DNA of 5,499 nucleotides from an uncultured Verrucomicrobiota bacterium (GCA_903905395.1 CAIVGD010000349.1:1-5499), one strand, 5' to 3'. Numbered from the stretch's first letter, positions 1 through 5,499 are shown. Numbers and translations: made by a program. The notes: generated from the letters alone by a model not told the origin.

Positions 1-402
1 ACCGGTGCCCAAGGTGAGGATGACCACGGTGCCCTTTTCTATTTTCCCCGCCCCGTAATGCATTTCCGCCAGACCGAACGCATCCGAATCGTTTATCACA
101 GAGAAACGTTGCCGAGTGGCCTTGTGAAAGATTTTTTCTGCATCTTTGCCAACCCATTGCGGCGACAGATTTTTCGCCGTGATGACGACCCCCTGATGAA
201 TGACTCCAGGAAATCCCGCTCCCACCGGACCCGTGTGTTGGAAATGTCGGACGATTTTCGAAATCGCCCGGGCCATGGCGACAGGAGAAATAGATTTCGG
301 CGTGGGTAGGTGCAGTGGGTCTCCCGCGATGGTCGCCCCAGGAAATTCTACGAGAGCTGCCTTGACCCCCGTGCTTCCAATATCAATGCCTAGGATCGTC
401 AT
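1..402 (-). CDS. ppgK: Polyphosphate glucokinase-like ROK family kinase (N-terminal part, runs off left edge)
   Basis: This frame encodes the first 134 residues of a ROK-family sugar kinase and remains open at the window edge. Visible motifs are the N-terminal phosphate-binding loop GIDIGSTGVK (residues 5-14), FPGVIHQGVV followed by TAKN and QWVGKDA (about 69-93), the catalytic-loop segment INDSDAFGLAE (103-113, with Asp105 as the probable general base), YGAGK (116-120), and VVILTLGTG (126-134), where the window ends. The spacing and wording of these blocks resemble actinobacterial polyphosphate glucokinase more than classical ATP-glucokinase. The expected reaction is phosphorylation of glucose to glucose 6-phosphate with polyphosphate and/or ATP, in the cytoplasm; phosphoryl-donor preference is inferred only. 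Known PpgK proteins are roughly 240-270 residues, so about half is missing. The ATG at 402-400 lies just before the conserved GIDIG block, as is usual, but the nearest GGAG is 17 bases upstream, so initiation may depend on the leader ORF described separately. Confidence 0.85.
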   Translation of the reverse strand, partial: MTILGIDIGSTGVKAALVEFPGATIAGDPLHLPTPKSISPVAMARAISKIVRHFQHTGPVGAGFPGVIHQGVVITAKNLSPQWVGKDAEKIFHKATRQRFSVINDSDAFGLAEMHYGAGKIEKGTVVILTLGTG

Positions 403-409
403 GGGTGCG

Positions 410-442
410 TCAATTATTACTCCGCACCCGCCCGCGCAACAT
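410..442 (-). CDS. Possible 10-codon leader peptide upstream of ppgK
   Basis: A short ORF encodes MLRGRVRSNN and stops at 412-410, leaving 7 bases before the ppgK ATG. Its start codon (442-440) is preceded by a perfect GGAGG at 458-454 with an 11-base spacer, the best Shine-Dalgarno site near ppgK. It is not in the ppgK frame. The arrangement would suit translational coupling, in which ribosomes finishing the leader reinitiate at ppgK. The peptide has no run of one amino acid and nothing typical of an attenuator. It could be chance, or a single-base error could have separated a natural N-terminal extension from ppgK, although the kinase already begins where the family usually begins. Confidence 0.3.
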   Translation of the reverse strand: MLRGRVRSNN

Positions 443-458
443 CCTGATTATTACCTCC
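413..458 (-). repeat. Duplicated Shine-Dalgarno plus TAATAAT block before ppgK
   Basis: Read on the minus strand, GGAGGTAATAAT (458-447) recurs as GGAGTAATAAT (423-413), 35 bases apart. The first copy is placed to serve the leader ATG at 442. The second copy sits inside the leader ORF, 17 bases from the ppgK ATG, which is longer than normal SD spacing. The repeat looks like a duplicated translation-initiation segment, but at 11-12 bp a chance origin or an operator repeat cannot be excluded. Confidence 0.4.
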
Positions 459-478
459 AGCCCCCCCCGTCGGGCGGG
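427..478. repeat. 8-bp inverted repeat in the divergent intergenic region
   Basis: CCCGCCCG at 427-434 is the exact reverse complement of CGGGCGGG at 471-478, with 36 bases between them. All eight pairs are G-C, so the ppgK leader transcript could form a stem enclosing the leader ORF's Shine-Dalgarno site and start codon. A run of eight C residues (461-468) lies in the loop and could pair competitively. There is no T tract, so it is not a classical terminator. GC-rich arms of this length can arise by chance. Confidence 0.35.
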
Positions 479-680
479 ATGGGATTAGCCCGGGAAAGGC
501 AAACAGCTGGAATGAAGTGTTACGAAAATGATTTTTTCAATCTTGGTCTAAGTGCATTCGAAATGAAGATGTAGAATATGCCACATTTTTATTTATCAAG
601 GTTGGGGGACTGGTGGAGGCAATATCTGGAGGGGGCAATCTGCCGACAAGCAGTTCTCGTGCGTCTGGGAACAACCTTCT

Positions 681-687
681 GGAGGGG
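681..687 (+). promoter_or_regulatory. Candidate ribosome binding site for the TPR gene
   Basis: GGAGGGG lies 14 bases upstream of the ATG at 702 and only 2 bases upstream of an in-frame TTG at 690. Neither spacing is ideal. The ATG is preferred because the spacing to TTG is too tight for normal initiation. A further in-frame ATG at 729 has no visible ribosome binding site. Confidence 0.4.
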
Positions 688-701
688 ACTTGTGCTTTCT
701 A

Positions 702-1199
702 ATGGCTCTGCAAATTTCACCCAAGCCAATGGAAACATGCGCCAAACTGCAGGAGGAGCTGGATGGATACTGCGGCCTCGGCATGTATGATGAGGCACTC
801 CGCCGCATCGACCTTGCCCGTGCCAAGGGTGACCCCACCCTCACCCTCGCCTTTCTACGCGCCCGCATTCTTCGCTCCGCCGGACGCTTTGTAGAACTCC
901 GTAAATCGGCAGAGAAACTTCACCAACAGCGCCCAGAAGAGCCCGAGACTTGGGTGTCTCTGGCCGATGCCGTCCGCCATCATGACTCCCTCCTGAATGG
1001 CCGGACCATCCTCTTGGAGGCGGAGCAGAAATTTCCTGATAATTCCCACATCAAGTTTCAGCTCGGCTGTTATCACTGCCAGCTCCGCGACCTCGATAAA
1101 GCTCGCTCCTATGTGCAGGCGGCCATCAGGATCGACCGCATCTGGGCCGATGCTGCAAAAGAAGATGAGGATCTGGCTCCTCTTCGCGGAAAAAACTGA
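702..1199 (+). CDS. TPR-repeat protein, 165 aa
   Basis: The protein is built almost entirely of tetratricopeptide-like helical pairs. Four units are recognisable: residues about 15-45 (GLGMYDEALRRIDLARAKGDP), 46-80 (ARILRSAGRFVELRKSAEKL), 81-114 (ending in KFPDN) and 115-145 (LGCYHCQLRDLDKARSYVQ). The tail EDEDLAPLRG (154-163) is a capping segment often seen at the end of bacterial TPR arrays. No signal peptide or membrane segment is visible, so a cytoplasmic location is likely; TPRs usually bind other proteins. ATG 702 is chosen, with TTG 690 (four residues longer) and ATG 729 (nine shorter) as alternatives. Its TGA stop overlaps the proposed CTG start of the I42 lipoprotein, so the two are probably co-transcribed and translationally coupled. 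Its binding partner is unknown, and a role linked to the downstream protease inhibitor is inference from position. Confidence 0.75.
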   Translation: MALQISPKPMETCAKLQEELDGYCGLGMYDEALRRIDLARAKGDPTLTLAFLRARILRSAGRFVELRKSAEKLHQQRPEEPETWVSLADAVRHHDSLLNGRTILLEAEQKFPDNSHIKFQLGCYHCQLRDLDKARSYVQAAIRIDRIWADAAKEDEDLAPLRGKN

Positions 1200-1702
1200 A
1201 AATTCCACGCCCATCCCAGGCGAGATTCCTTTGGTTTGGCTTTGCCCTTTTCGCCGTTATTTCTGGCTGTGGTCTCCTCCGATCCAAGCAAGATCTTACA
1301 GCAAAGGCCGGTCAGCCCCTCGAAGTAACTCTTCCCGCTAATTTTTCCACAGGCTACCGATGGGTCCTCGATCCCCCCATGCAGACTGCGCATATTCTTT
1401 CGGAATCCTACCAAGCCTCACCGAAAAACATCCCGGGCGCCCCAGGAACGCAAACGTTCCGAGTTGTCTTTCCACGAGAGGGTCGTTTCAACCTGAAGTT
1501 CGCCTATCGGCGTCTTTGGGAAGCATCGTCTCTTCCCCCAGCCCAAACCACCAATCTGGTCGTCCAGGTTGCTCCGGCTATTGGCTCACGTTCTGTGATG
1601 GAAAAAATCTTCAACCTTCCATCCACTCCTCCCGCTTTGACAGTTCCCCAACCCGAAGACGAGCCACCCCACAGCCGAATACCGCTACGCACGACCCGCT
1701 AA
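1196..1702 (+). CDS. Chagasin-like (inhibitor family I42) cysteine protease inhibitor lipoprotein, probable CTG start
   Basis: The 168-residue product begins MKIPRPSQ, followed by a hydrophobic segment (11-24, FLWFGFALFAVISG) and a lipobox ISGC with Cys25 as the lipidation site, so it is probably an envelope lipoprotein. The mature part matches the I42 chagasin fold with all three inhibitory loops: NFSTGYRW (49-56) for the family NPTTGYxW, GAPGTQTF (81-88) for the GxGG loop, and YRRLWE (104-109) for YxRPWE. Known members block papain-family (C1) cysteine proteases. A proline-rich tail (142-168) follows the domain. No ATG, GTG or TTG occurs in frame upstream of ATG 1379, and beginning there would remove the signal peptide, lipobox and first loop. 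CTG 1196 overlaps the TPR stop as CTGA and has GCGGA five bases upstream (1186-1190). ATT at 1202 is a less likely alternative. The family assignment is firm; the exact start codon is inferred. Confidence 0.75.
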   Translation: MKIPRPSQARFLWFGFALFAVISGCGLLRSKQDLTAKAGQPLEVTLPANFSTGYRWVLDPPMQTAHILSESYQASPKNIPGAPGTQTFRVVFPREGRFNLKFAYRRLWEASSLPPAQTTNLVVQVAPAIGSRSVMEKIFNLPSTPPALTVPQPEDEPPHSRIPLRTTR

Positions 1703-1750
1703 ACTTTTATTTCCTCTCACATTTGTCGGGCTGGGCAGAGTCTAAAACCT
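1703..1750. other. Convergent gap between the I42 gene and the Bat operon, no terminator seen
   Basis: Only 48 bases separate the stop codons of two convergent transcripts. I looked for a GC-rich stem with a T tract in either direction and found none. Termination may be Rho-dependent, or the transcripts may overlap. Confidence 0.5.
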
Positions 1751-4408
1751 TCAATACAGCGGCACAATGTGCTCAGTACGGATCCAGCCGGCATCTTGAT
1801 TCGGCAGGCGGATCTTGCTCCAGCCCAAAAAGCTCTTTTCTAAATGAGCGATCGAACCCGGAGGATAAGCCTTCTCCGCCTGCGGCTCCACCTCGGTAGG
1901 AACCGACCGCAACGGCTCCACATCGACAATCATCACCGCCCCCCGATCGGCCAACTTTCCGTACACGCCCAACGCCAGTCCCGCCACAAGCGCCATCAGC
2001 GCCCCGACCAATAACACCCCCGAACCCACGCGAAAAAGCATTCGGCGGTAAAAAGCAAAGTAGCCTGAAGCCAGCCAAAGGCTCACCCCGAACGCGGCGA
2101 TTGTGATGCCCAAAACAAGAATCCCCTGCCAGATAAAAACCCCCCAGATCGATGTCAGAAACGCCGCCCAATTATCCTCCCACAGGCGATTCATGGCGGG
2201 ATCCAATTGGTTCGCCGCTCCTGCAAAGATCCGCGCATTCCATGCCACGGTCCCTTTCGATGGCGTAGCCAGATACGCAGCCAGCCCGTGGGCCAAGGCC
2301 CTTTCTTTGTCTCCAAGTTGGAAGTTCGCCAGTGCCAGATTATTCCGAGCCACGGGATCGGACGGTTTCTTCCTGATTCTTTCTCCCCAGATTGTAGCCG
2401 CCCCCTCAAAATCCCCCGCTCGGTAGAGTCCGATGGGATCGCCTGCCTTTTCCTTGGAAGTCACCGCGTTCCCCGCCGTTTTGGTCTCGTCCGCCTTCAG
2501 CGGAATTCCCCCAAGCATCAAGACCGCGAGCAAGCTGATCCAGGGCAAAAGATTTCTTGGCCGTGCCGGCTCCCAGAATTTTAAAGGCATCAGATCAACC
2601 CGGTTGGCCAAATCGGAAGCCCGCTCACACCAATCTCCATCCAGACTCGGATTCCTTCCATAAAGAGTTTTATCTGAATCCTGCCAACACTGCTCCAGAT
2701 TATTTCGGTCGGGATCCGTCAGGGTCATGGTTCCCCGCGCGATCTCAGCCCATGAGGGTGTGGCTCCATCGATGCCAAGCGTTCCCGCCACCGCTTTTTG
2801 CCAAAGCAAAAGAGAACTTTCCCGTACGTCCGCATCCTCGCCAGCCGTCCGAACTCTCTGTACCGATGCCTTCCACGCTTCCAGTGCCTCCTTCCGGTTC
2901 CTCTCCGGATCGGTCAATACCGCGCGCTTCTTCGCCCAGATCCACCAGGCCGCCAGCAGAACCAGCCAGGGTAAAACGCTAAGCAATTTGAGCCATCCCA
3001 CGGCCACGGGAGAAAATCCGATTCCTTTCCCCTCCAGCGGTTCCCTCGGCAAAGCGGGCGCTCCATATTGCAGAGGTTGATTGGGGCGCCCAATCGCCGA
3101 CGGCATCGACTGTTTCCCGGATGGTGCGGATGCTTGGGACGTGGCTGATGGCGTCGGCGTGGATATGGAAAGTCCTGACGCCCCTTTTGTGACAACAATC
3201 TTCGGCGGCTTGGCTTCGATCGTTTCGTAAGATTTTTTCTTGGGATCGAAATAAACAAATTTTACCGACGGCAGTTCAAACTCCCCCGCCGCCACTGGAA
3301 TCATCACCAGATCCTCCACAATCGCTCCCGTAAATATTTCGGTGCCGTTGAATTCCCGCCGCAACTTCGGCTGGATCGTCCGCATCTGGGTTGGCACCGT
3401 GCGCGAGGGAAGCTCCACCCCCACGGGCCAGTTGCCGGTGCCGCGCAACGTCAGAGTCCATGTGATCGGCTCCCCTTCATTGACCTGCTCCGGGATCATT
3501 TTTGATTCCAGGGAAAACTGTCCCACAGCCCCTTTAAATCCGGTGGGAGCGTTGCCAGGCAGAGATTGCACCTGCAGGGAAATGGTGTCGCTGGAAACCT
3601 CTACCTCCTGCATTCCCGGTTGGGTGAAAAAGAAAGAACGTCCAGCCGCGCCAGTTTCAATATCCAACTTCTGTCGGATGGGTGGCAAATCAAAGATGCC
3701 AGACTTTGGAATCATCGCCTTGGTGTGGAACTGCAGGCCCTTGCTTCCGCCCGGCCCAATTTGCTGGCCCCGATCCCAGGCTTCCGCTGAAAAGTTCTGC
3801 ACGTCCCAAAGTGGCGTGGTCTTCACCCTTCCGCTTCGGTTCCCGGTAATAAACACCCGATAGTTCACATCAAACACTTCTCCCGCATACGGATTGCGCG
3901 GTTCCACGGCTGCCTCCGCCTGCGCCGCACCAGGCGGCACCTGGGCCGCTTGGGCGGGGGGAGTCTGGGCTGCGCCAGGAACACTTCCTGGAGCGAACGG
4001 AAATCTAGGGACGGCTTGTGCCCTGCTCCTTGGTGACGCCGATCCGGAGGTATTCAAAGAAAGCGCCGGAACCTTTATTTTCCCCTTGTCCGTGACCACC
4101 TCAAACTGGGCAATTTGCAATCCCCCTTCCGCGGTGGATCTGACCACATAACTCAGCGTGGTGGATGAACTCGTCTGAAAGTTTATCATCGAGAAGCTCG
4201 TCGCCCTGCCCGGCTGTCCGAGCACCTCCAGACCGTTGATGGCGGGAAGCGTCACCGCGCCAGAAGGCTGACAATCGGTAAAAACAAGTTCCAAGGGGGT
4301 TGGTTCGTTTGGCACCAAAGGACCCGGATCGTTCCAGCTAACCGACTGCGCCAAGGCGCCCAAGGGGGCGACGACAAGGAGGAGAAGGAGTCTTTTGGCT
4401 TTCTTCAT
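1751..4408 (-). CDS. BatD-BatE fusion protein (aerotolerance-related, periplasmic/membrane), 885 aa
   Basis: A signal peptide (1-20, cleavage after GALA) precedes an N-terminal BatD beta domain (about 21-120), an Ala/Pro/Gln-rich linker (122-168) and the main BatD region (170-408). The region LPGNAPTGFKGAVGQFSL (283-300), then EGEPITWTL and GTGN (311-326), is the BatD hallmark. A second Pro/Ser linker and a membrane helix (470-491) lead to a cytoplasmic segment (492-618) typical of BatD C-termini. A BatE-like unit follows: a signal-like hydrophobic segment (619-637), TPR helices (655-720, including NNLALANFQLGDKERALAHG), two membrane helices (753-780 and 794-817) and an SH3b domain (825-885, ending with GWIRTEHIVPLY). 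Positive residues (WAKKRA, EPARPR, FYRRMLFR) place the BatD, TPR and SH3b parts outside the cytoplasm. BatD and BatE are normally separate genes, so this is a fusion or an overlooked frame change. Its start is 6 bases after the BatC-like stop with no clear Shine-Dalgarno site, suggesting coupling. Bat proteins are linked to aerotolerance and envelope stress, but their biochemistry is unsettled. Confidence 0.88.
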   Translation of the reverse strand: MKKAKRLLLLLVVAPLGALAQSVSWNDPGPLVPNEPTPLELVFTDCQPSGAVTLPAINGLEVLGQPGRATSFSMINFQTSSSTTLSYVVRSTAEGGLQIAQFEVVTDKGKIKVPALSLNTSGSASPRSRAQAVPRFPFAPGSVPGAAQTPPAQAAQVPPGAAQAEAAVEPRNPYAGEVFDVNYRVFITGNRSGRVKTTPLWDVQNFSAEAWDRGQQIGPGGSKGLQFHTKAMIPKSGIFDLPPIRQKLDIETGAAGRSFFFTQPGMQEVEVSSDTISLQVQSLPGNAPTGFKGAVGQFSLESKMIPEQVNEGEPITWTLTLRGTGNWPVGVELPSRTVPTQMRTIQPKLRREFNGTEIFTGAIVEDLVMIPVAAGEFELPSVKFVYFDPKKKSYETIEAKPPKIVVTKGASGLSISTPTPSATSQASAPSGKQSMPSAIGRPNQPLQYGAPALPREPLEGKGIGFSPVAVGWLKLLSVLPWLVLLAAWWIWAKKRAVLTDPERNRKEALEAWKASVQRVRTAGEDADVRESSLLLWQKAVAGTLGIDGATPSWAEIARGTMTLTDPDRNNLEQCWQDSDKTLYGRNPSLDGDWCERASDLANRVDLMPLKFWEPARPRNLLPWISLLAVLMLGGIPLKADETKTAGNAVTSKEKAGDPIGLYRAGDFEGAATIWGERIRKKPSDPVARNNLALANFQLGDKERALAHGLAAYLATPSKGTVAWNARIFAGAANQLDPAMNRLWEDNWAAFLTSIWGVFIWQGILVLGITIAAFGVSLWLASGYFAFYRRMLFRVGSGVLLVGALMALVAGLALGVYGKLADRGAVMIVDVEPLRSVPTEVEPQAEKAYPPGSIAHLEKSFLGWSKIRLPNQDAGWIRTEHIVPLY

Positions 4409-4414
4409 AACTGA

Positions 4415-5497
4415 TTACCAGGGCTGGGCAGTCGAAGACTGCGATGGGCGCTGATCCTTGGGCTGTAGCCTCTGCTGCAAGCTCGCAGGACTGTCCGATT
4501 GGCGGACCTGTTCCAACCGAGAAAGCGTATCTTGAGTCATGGGATCACCCCTCGCGTCGTTTTCCCTCTTGCCAGATCCGCCGCCCACCATCCTCATTCC
4601 AGCCGGTGCCTCTTTCCCTTTTTCTTTTTTCTCACCCTCCCCCGCCATTCCACCTTTTTTCTGTTCCTCTTTTTTATCCTGATCCTTTTTTTCCTGACCC
4701 AAACCGCCAAATCCGGCCTTCTCATCCTGAATGCCGGTCATGTCTTCCTCCTTCGCGCGATCCCTCATCTTGCCCTCCTGATCTTTTCCTGAACTATAAT
4801 CCTTAATCTGGTTTGGATCTTTTCCGTTGCCTTTGCCTTCTTTCTGCTCCTGCTTCCCCTCGTTTCCCTTTTCAGAATCCTGACCCGACTCGCCATCCTT
4901 CGGTTCGCCGCCCTGCCCTCCTTTTCCGGGAGTAGGCGGGTTCTGAGAATCCCCCTTGTCTTGTTCGCCTTCCCCATTTCCCTTGTCTTTATCCTCCGAC
5001 TTTTCCCCCTGCCCTTTTTTCTTTTCAGGCTTCCCTTTGTCTTTGCCCGATTTTTTGTCTTTCTCGCTTTTGTCCTTTTTTTTGTCTTTCGTGGAAGACT
5101 TTTCTTCCGGTGGCTGAGGAGGTTGTAGCTTTTTCAACTCCTCCCTCAACTTCGGCCAGTCCGCCGCCTTCGAATCCATTCTTTCCCCTTCATCCACTCC
5201 GGCCAAAGCATCATCGACCATATTCCGCCATGGGGCTTGAGGATCCTCGTTTTCTGCCCGCGGTTGGGTGAGTTTCTGCACCGCGTCGGGACGCGAGCCA
5301 AACTGAATGGTTTCTTCCGCCATTCGCGCGTAGTCGGGAGCCGGCCTATTCTTTTTTTCCGCCAATGCGGCAATCGTTGTTTTTAATCCGACCGAAGAAT
5401 CGGGCTCGTTACCGACGCTCATCGGCGTTGACGCACCCCTCACCACCCCGGCCGCCAGGGCAAAGCCAAACCAGACGAAGAGGATTGGTTTTCTCAT
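4415..5497 (-). CDS. BatC-like secreted protein with a long Lys/Glu/Gly-rich region, 360 aa
   Basis: A signal peptide (about 1-22, hydrophobic core ILFVWFGFALAAGVV) is followed by a short globular N-terminal part (35-127) with a helical segment, DYARMAEETIQFGSR (55-69), and the block WRNMVDDALAGVDEGERMDSKAADWPKLREELKKLQ (90-125). Residues 130-300 are low-complexity and strongly charged, rich in Lys, Glu, Asp, Gly and Gln. The C-terminus has a conserved-looking helical box, DTLSRLEQVRQSDSPASLQQRLQ (323-345). A charged, disordered stretch plus a terminal LEQV...DSPA box, directly upstream of batD, fits BatC-type proteins. Complete BatC proteins usually carry clear TPRs; here only a weak helical remnant is visible. 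ATG 5497 is followed by a typical signal peptide, but its ribosome binding site lies outside the window. The gene is probably co-transcribed with a VWA-domain gene to the right. Role inferred: an envelope partner of the Bat VWA proteins. Confidence 0.7.
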   Translation of the reverse strand: MRKPILFVWFGFALAAGVVRGASTPMSVGNEPDSSVGLKTTIAALAEKKNRPAPDYARMAEETIQFGSRPDAVQKLTQPRAENEDPQAPWRNMVDDALAGVDEGERMDSKAADWPKLREELKKLQPPQPPEEKSSTKDKKKDKSEKDKKSGKDKGKPEKKKGQGEKSEDKDKGNGEGEQDKGDSQNPPTPGKGGQGGEPKDGESGQDSEKGNEGKQEQKEGKGNGKDPNQIKDYSSGKDQEGKMRDRAKEEDMTGIQDEKAGFGGLGQEKKDQDKKEEQKKGGMAGEGEKKEKGKEAPAGMRMVGGGSGKRENDARGDPMTQDTLSRLEQVRQSDSPASLQQRLQPKDQRPSQSSTAQPW

Positions 5498-5499
5498 GC

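Larger units (their letters stand above)
403..701. other. Divergent intergenic region between ppgK and the TPR-I42 unit
   Basis: About 300 bases separate two divergently oriented genes, so promoters for both directions should lie here. The half nearest ppgK is GC-rich and holds the leader ORF and repeats. The middle (about 525-600) is distinctly AT-rich and is the likeliest promoter area. No -35/-10 pair with good match and spacing was found on either strand; the best minus-strand candidate, TTGATA at 599-594, has no well-placed -10. The last part (600-680) is GC-rich again and holds several GGAGG-like runs (for example around 614-618 and 628-635) with no gene attached to them. Confidence 0.5.

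Noticed and set aside
461..478. Run of eight C residues followed by a GC-rich arm as a terminator
   Set aside because: No T tract follows on either strand, and it lies upstream of both divergent genes, where a terminator would have no obvious use.
572..602. Promoter-like hexamers in the AT-rich part of the intergenic region (TTGATA on the minus strand at 599-594; TAGAAT on the plus strand at 572-577)
   Set aside because: No partner hexamer at 16-18 bases matches well for either, so they are not listed as promoters.
578..790. A 70-codon plus-strand ORF ahead of and overlapping the TPR gene
   Set aside because: It overlaps the start of the well-supported TPR gene in another frame, has no ribosome binding site at its ATG, and its translation resembles no family. 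Treated as chance.
1379..1702. ATG 1379 as the start of the I42 gene
   Set aside because: It begins in the middle of the domain and removes GYRW, the lipobox and the signal peptide, all of which are encoded in the same frame just upstream.
1360..1899. A 179-codon plus-strand ORF crossing the end of the I42 gene and the start of the convergent gap
   Set aside because: It is Ser/Pro-rich out-of-frame reading of the I42 coding sequence and antisense of the Bat fusion. The I42 frame carries recognisable family motifs over the same bases.
4444..4806. Plus-strand ORFs of 97-120 codons opposite the BatC-like gene
   Set aside because: They are Phe/Leu/Pro/Ser-rich antisense readings of the Lys/Glu-rich low-complexity codons (AAG, GAA), which rarely create stops on the opposite strand.
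4650..5100. Poly-pyrimidine plus-strand tract as a possible repeat array or regulatory element
   Set aside because: It is fully explained by Lys/Glu/Gly-rich codons of the minus-strand BatC-like gene; there is no regular repeat unit.

Overview
The window probably comes from a Gram-negative bacterium of the Verrucomicrobiota/Planctomycetota type. This is inferred from gene content: a Bat operon with a lysine-rich BatC-like protein and a BatD-BatE fusion, a lipoprotein signal peptide, a verrucomicrobial-looking TPR protein, and weak or absent Shine-Dalgarno sites at several genes. No phylogenetic marker is present, so the phylum is tentative. I see no RNA genes, insertion sequences, CRISPR arrays or att sites.

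Layout from left to right. (1) Bases 1-402, minus strand: the N-terminal 134 residues of a ROK-family sugar kinase closest to polyphosphate glucokinase (PpgK), running off the left edge. (2) Bases 403-701: a divergent intergenic region. It holds a possible 10-codon leader ORF with a strong Shine-Dalgarno site ahead of ppgK, a duplicated SD-plus-TAATAAT block and an 8-bp inverted repeat. (3) Bases 702-1702, plus strand: a two-gene unit, a 165-residue TPR protein followed by a chagasin-like (inhibitor family I42) cysteine-protease-inhibitor lipoprotein. The inhibitor appears to start at a CTG codon overlapping the TPR stop codon. A caller requiring ATG/GTG/TTG would begin it 61 codons late and lose the signal peptide, the lipobox and the first inhibitory loop. 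(4) Bases 1703-1750: a short convergent gap with no visible terminator. (5) Bases 1751-5497, minus strand: two Bat genes transcribed leftward, a secreted low-complexity BatC-like protein followed 6 bases later by an 885-residue protein joining a complete BatD to a complete BatE-like module (membrane anchor, TPR, two membrane segments, SH3b). The BatA/BatB VWA proteins and MoxR ATPase would be expected beyond the right edge.

How the genes fit together. The Bat proteins probably form an envelope complex with VWA-domain partners. The BatD-BatE fusion has a topology in which the BatD domains, the TPR and the SH3b all lie in the periplasm. The TPR-I42 pair is a separate unit converging on it; the lipoprotein would sit on the periplasmic or outer face of the envelope and could restrain papain-like proteases. 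PpgK is a cytoplasmic metabolic enzyme with no evident link to the others. The most notable points are the CTG-started I42 lipoprotein and the BatD-BatE fusion with a TGATG trace at its junction.
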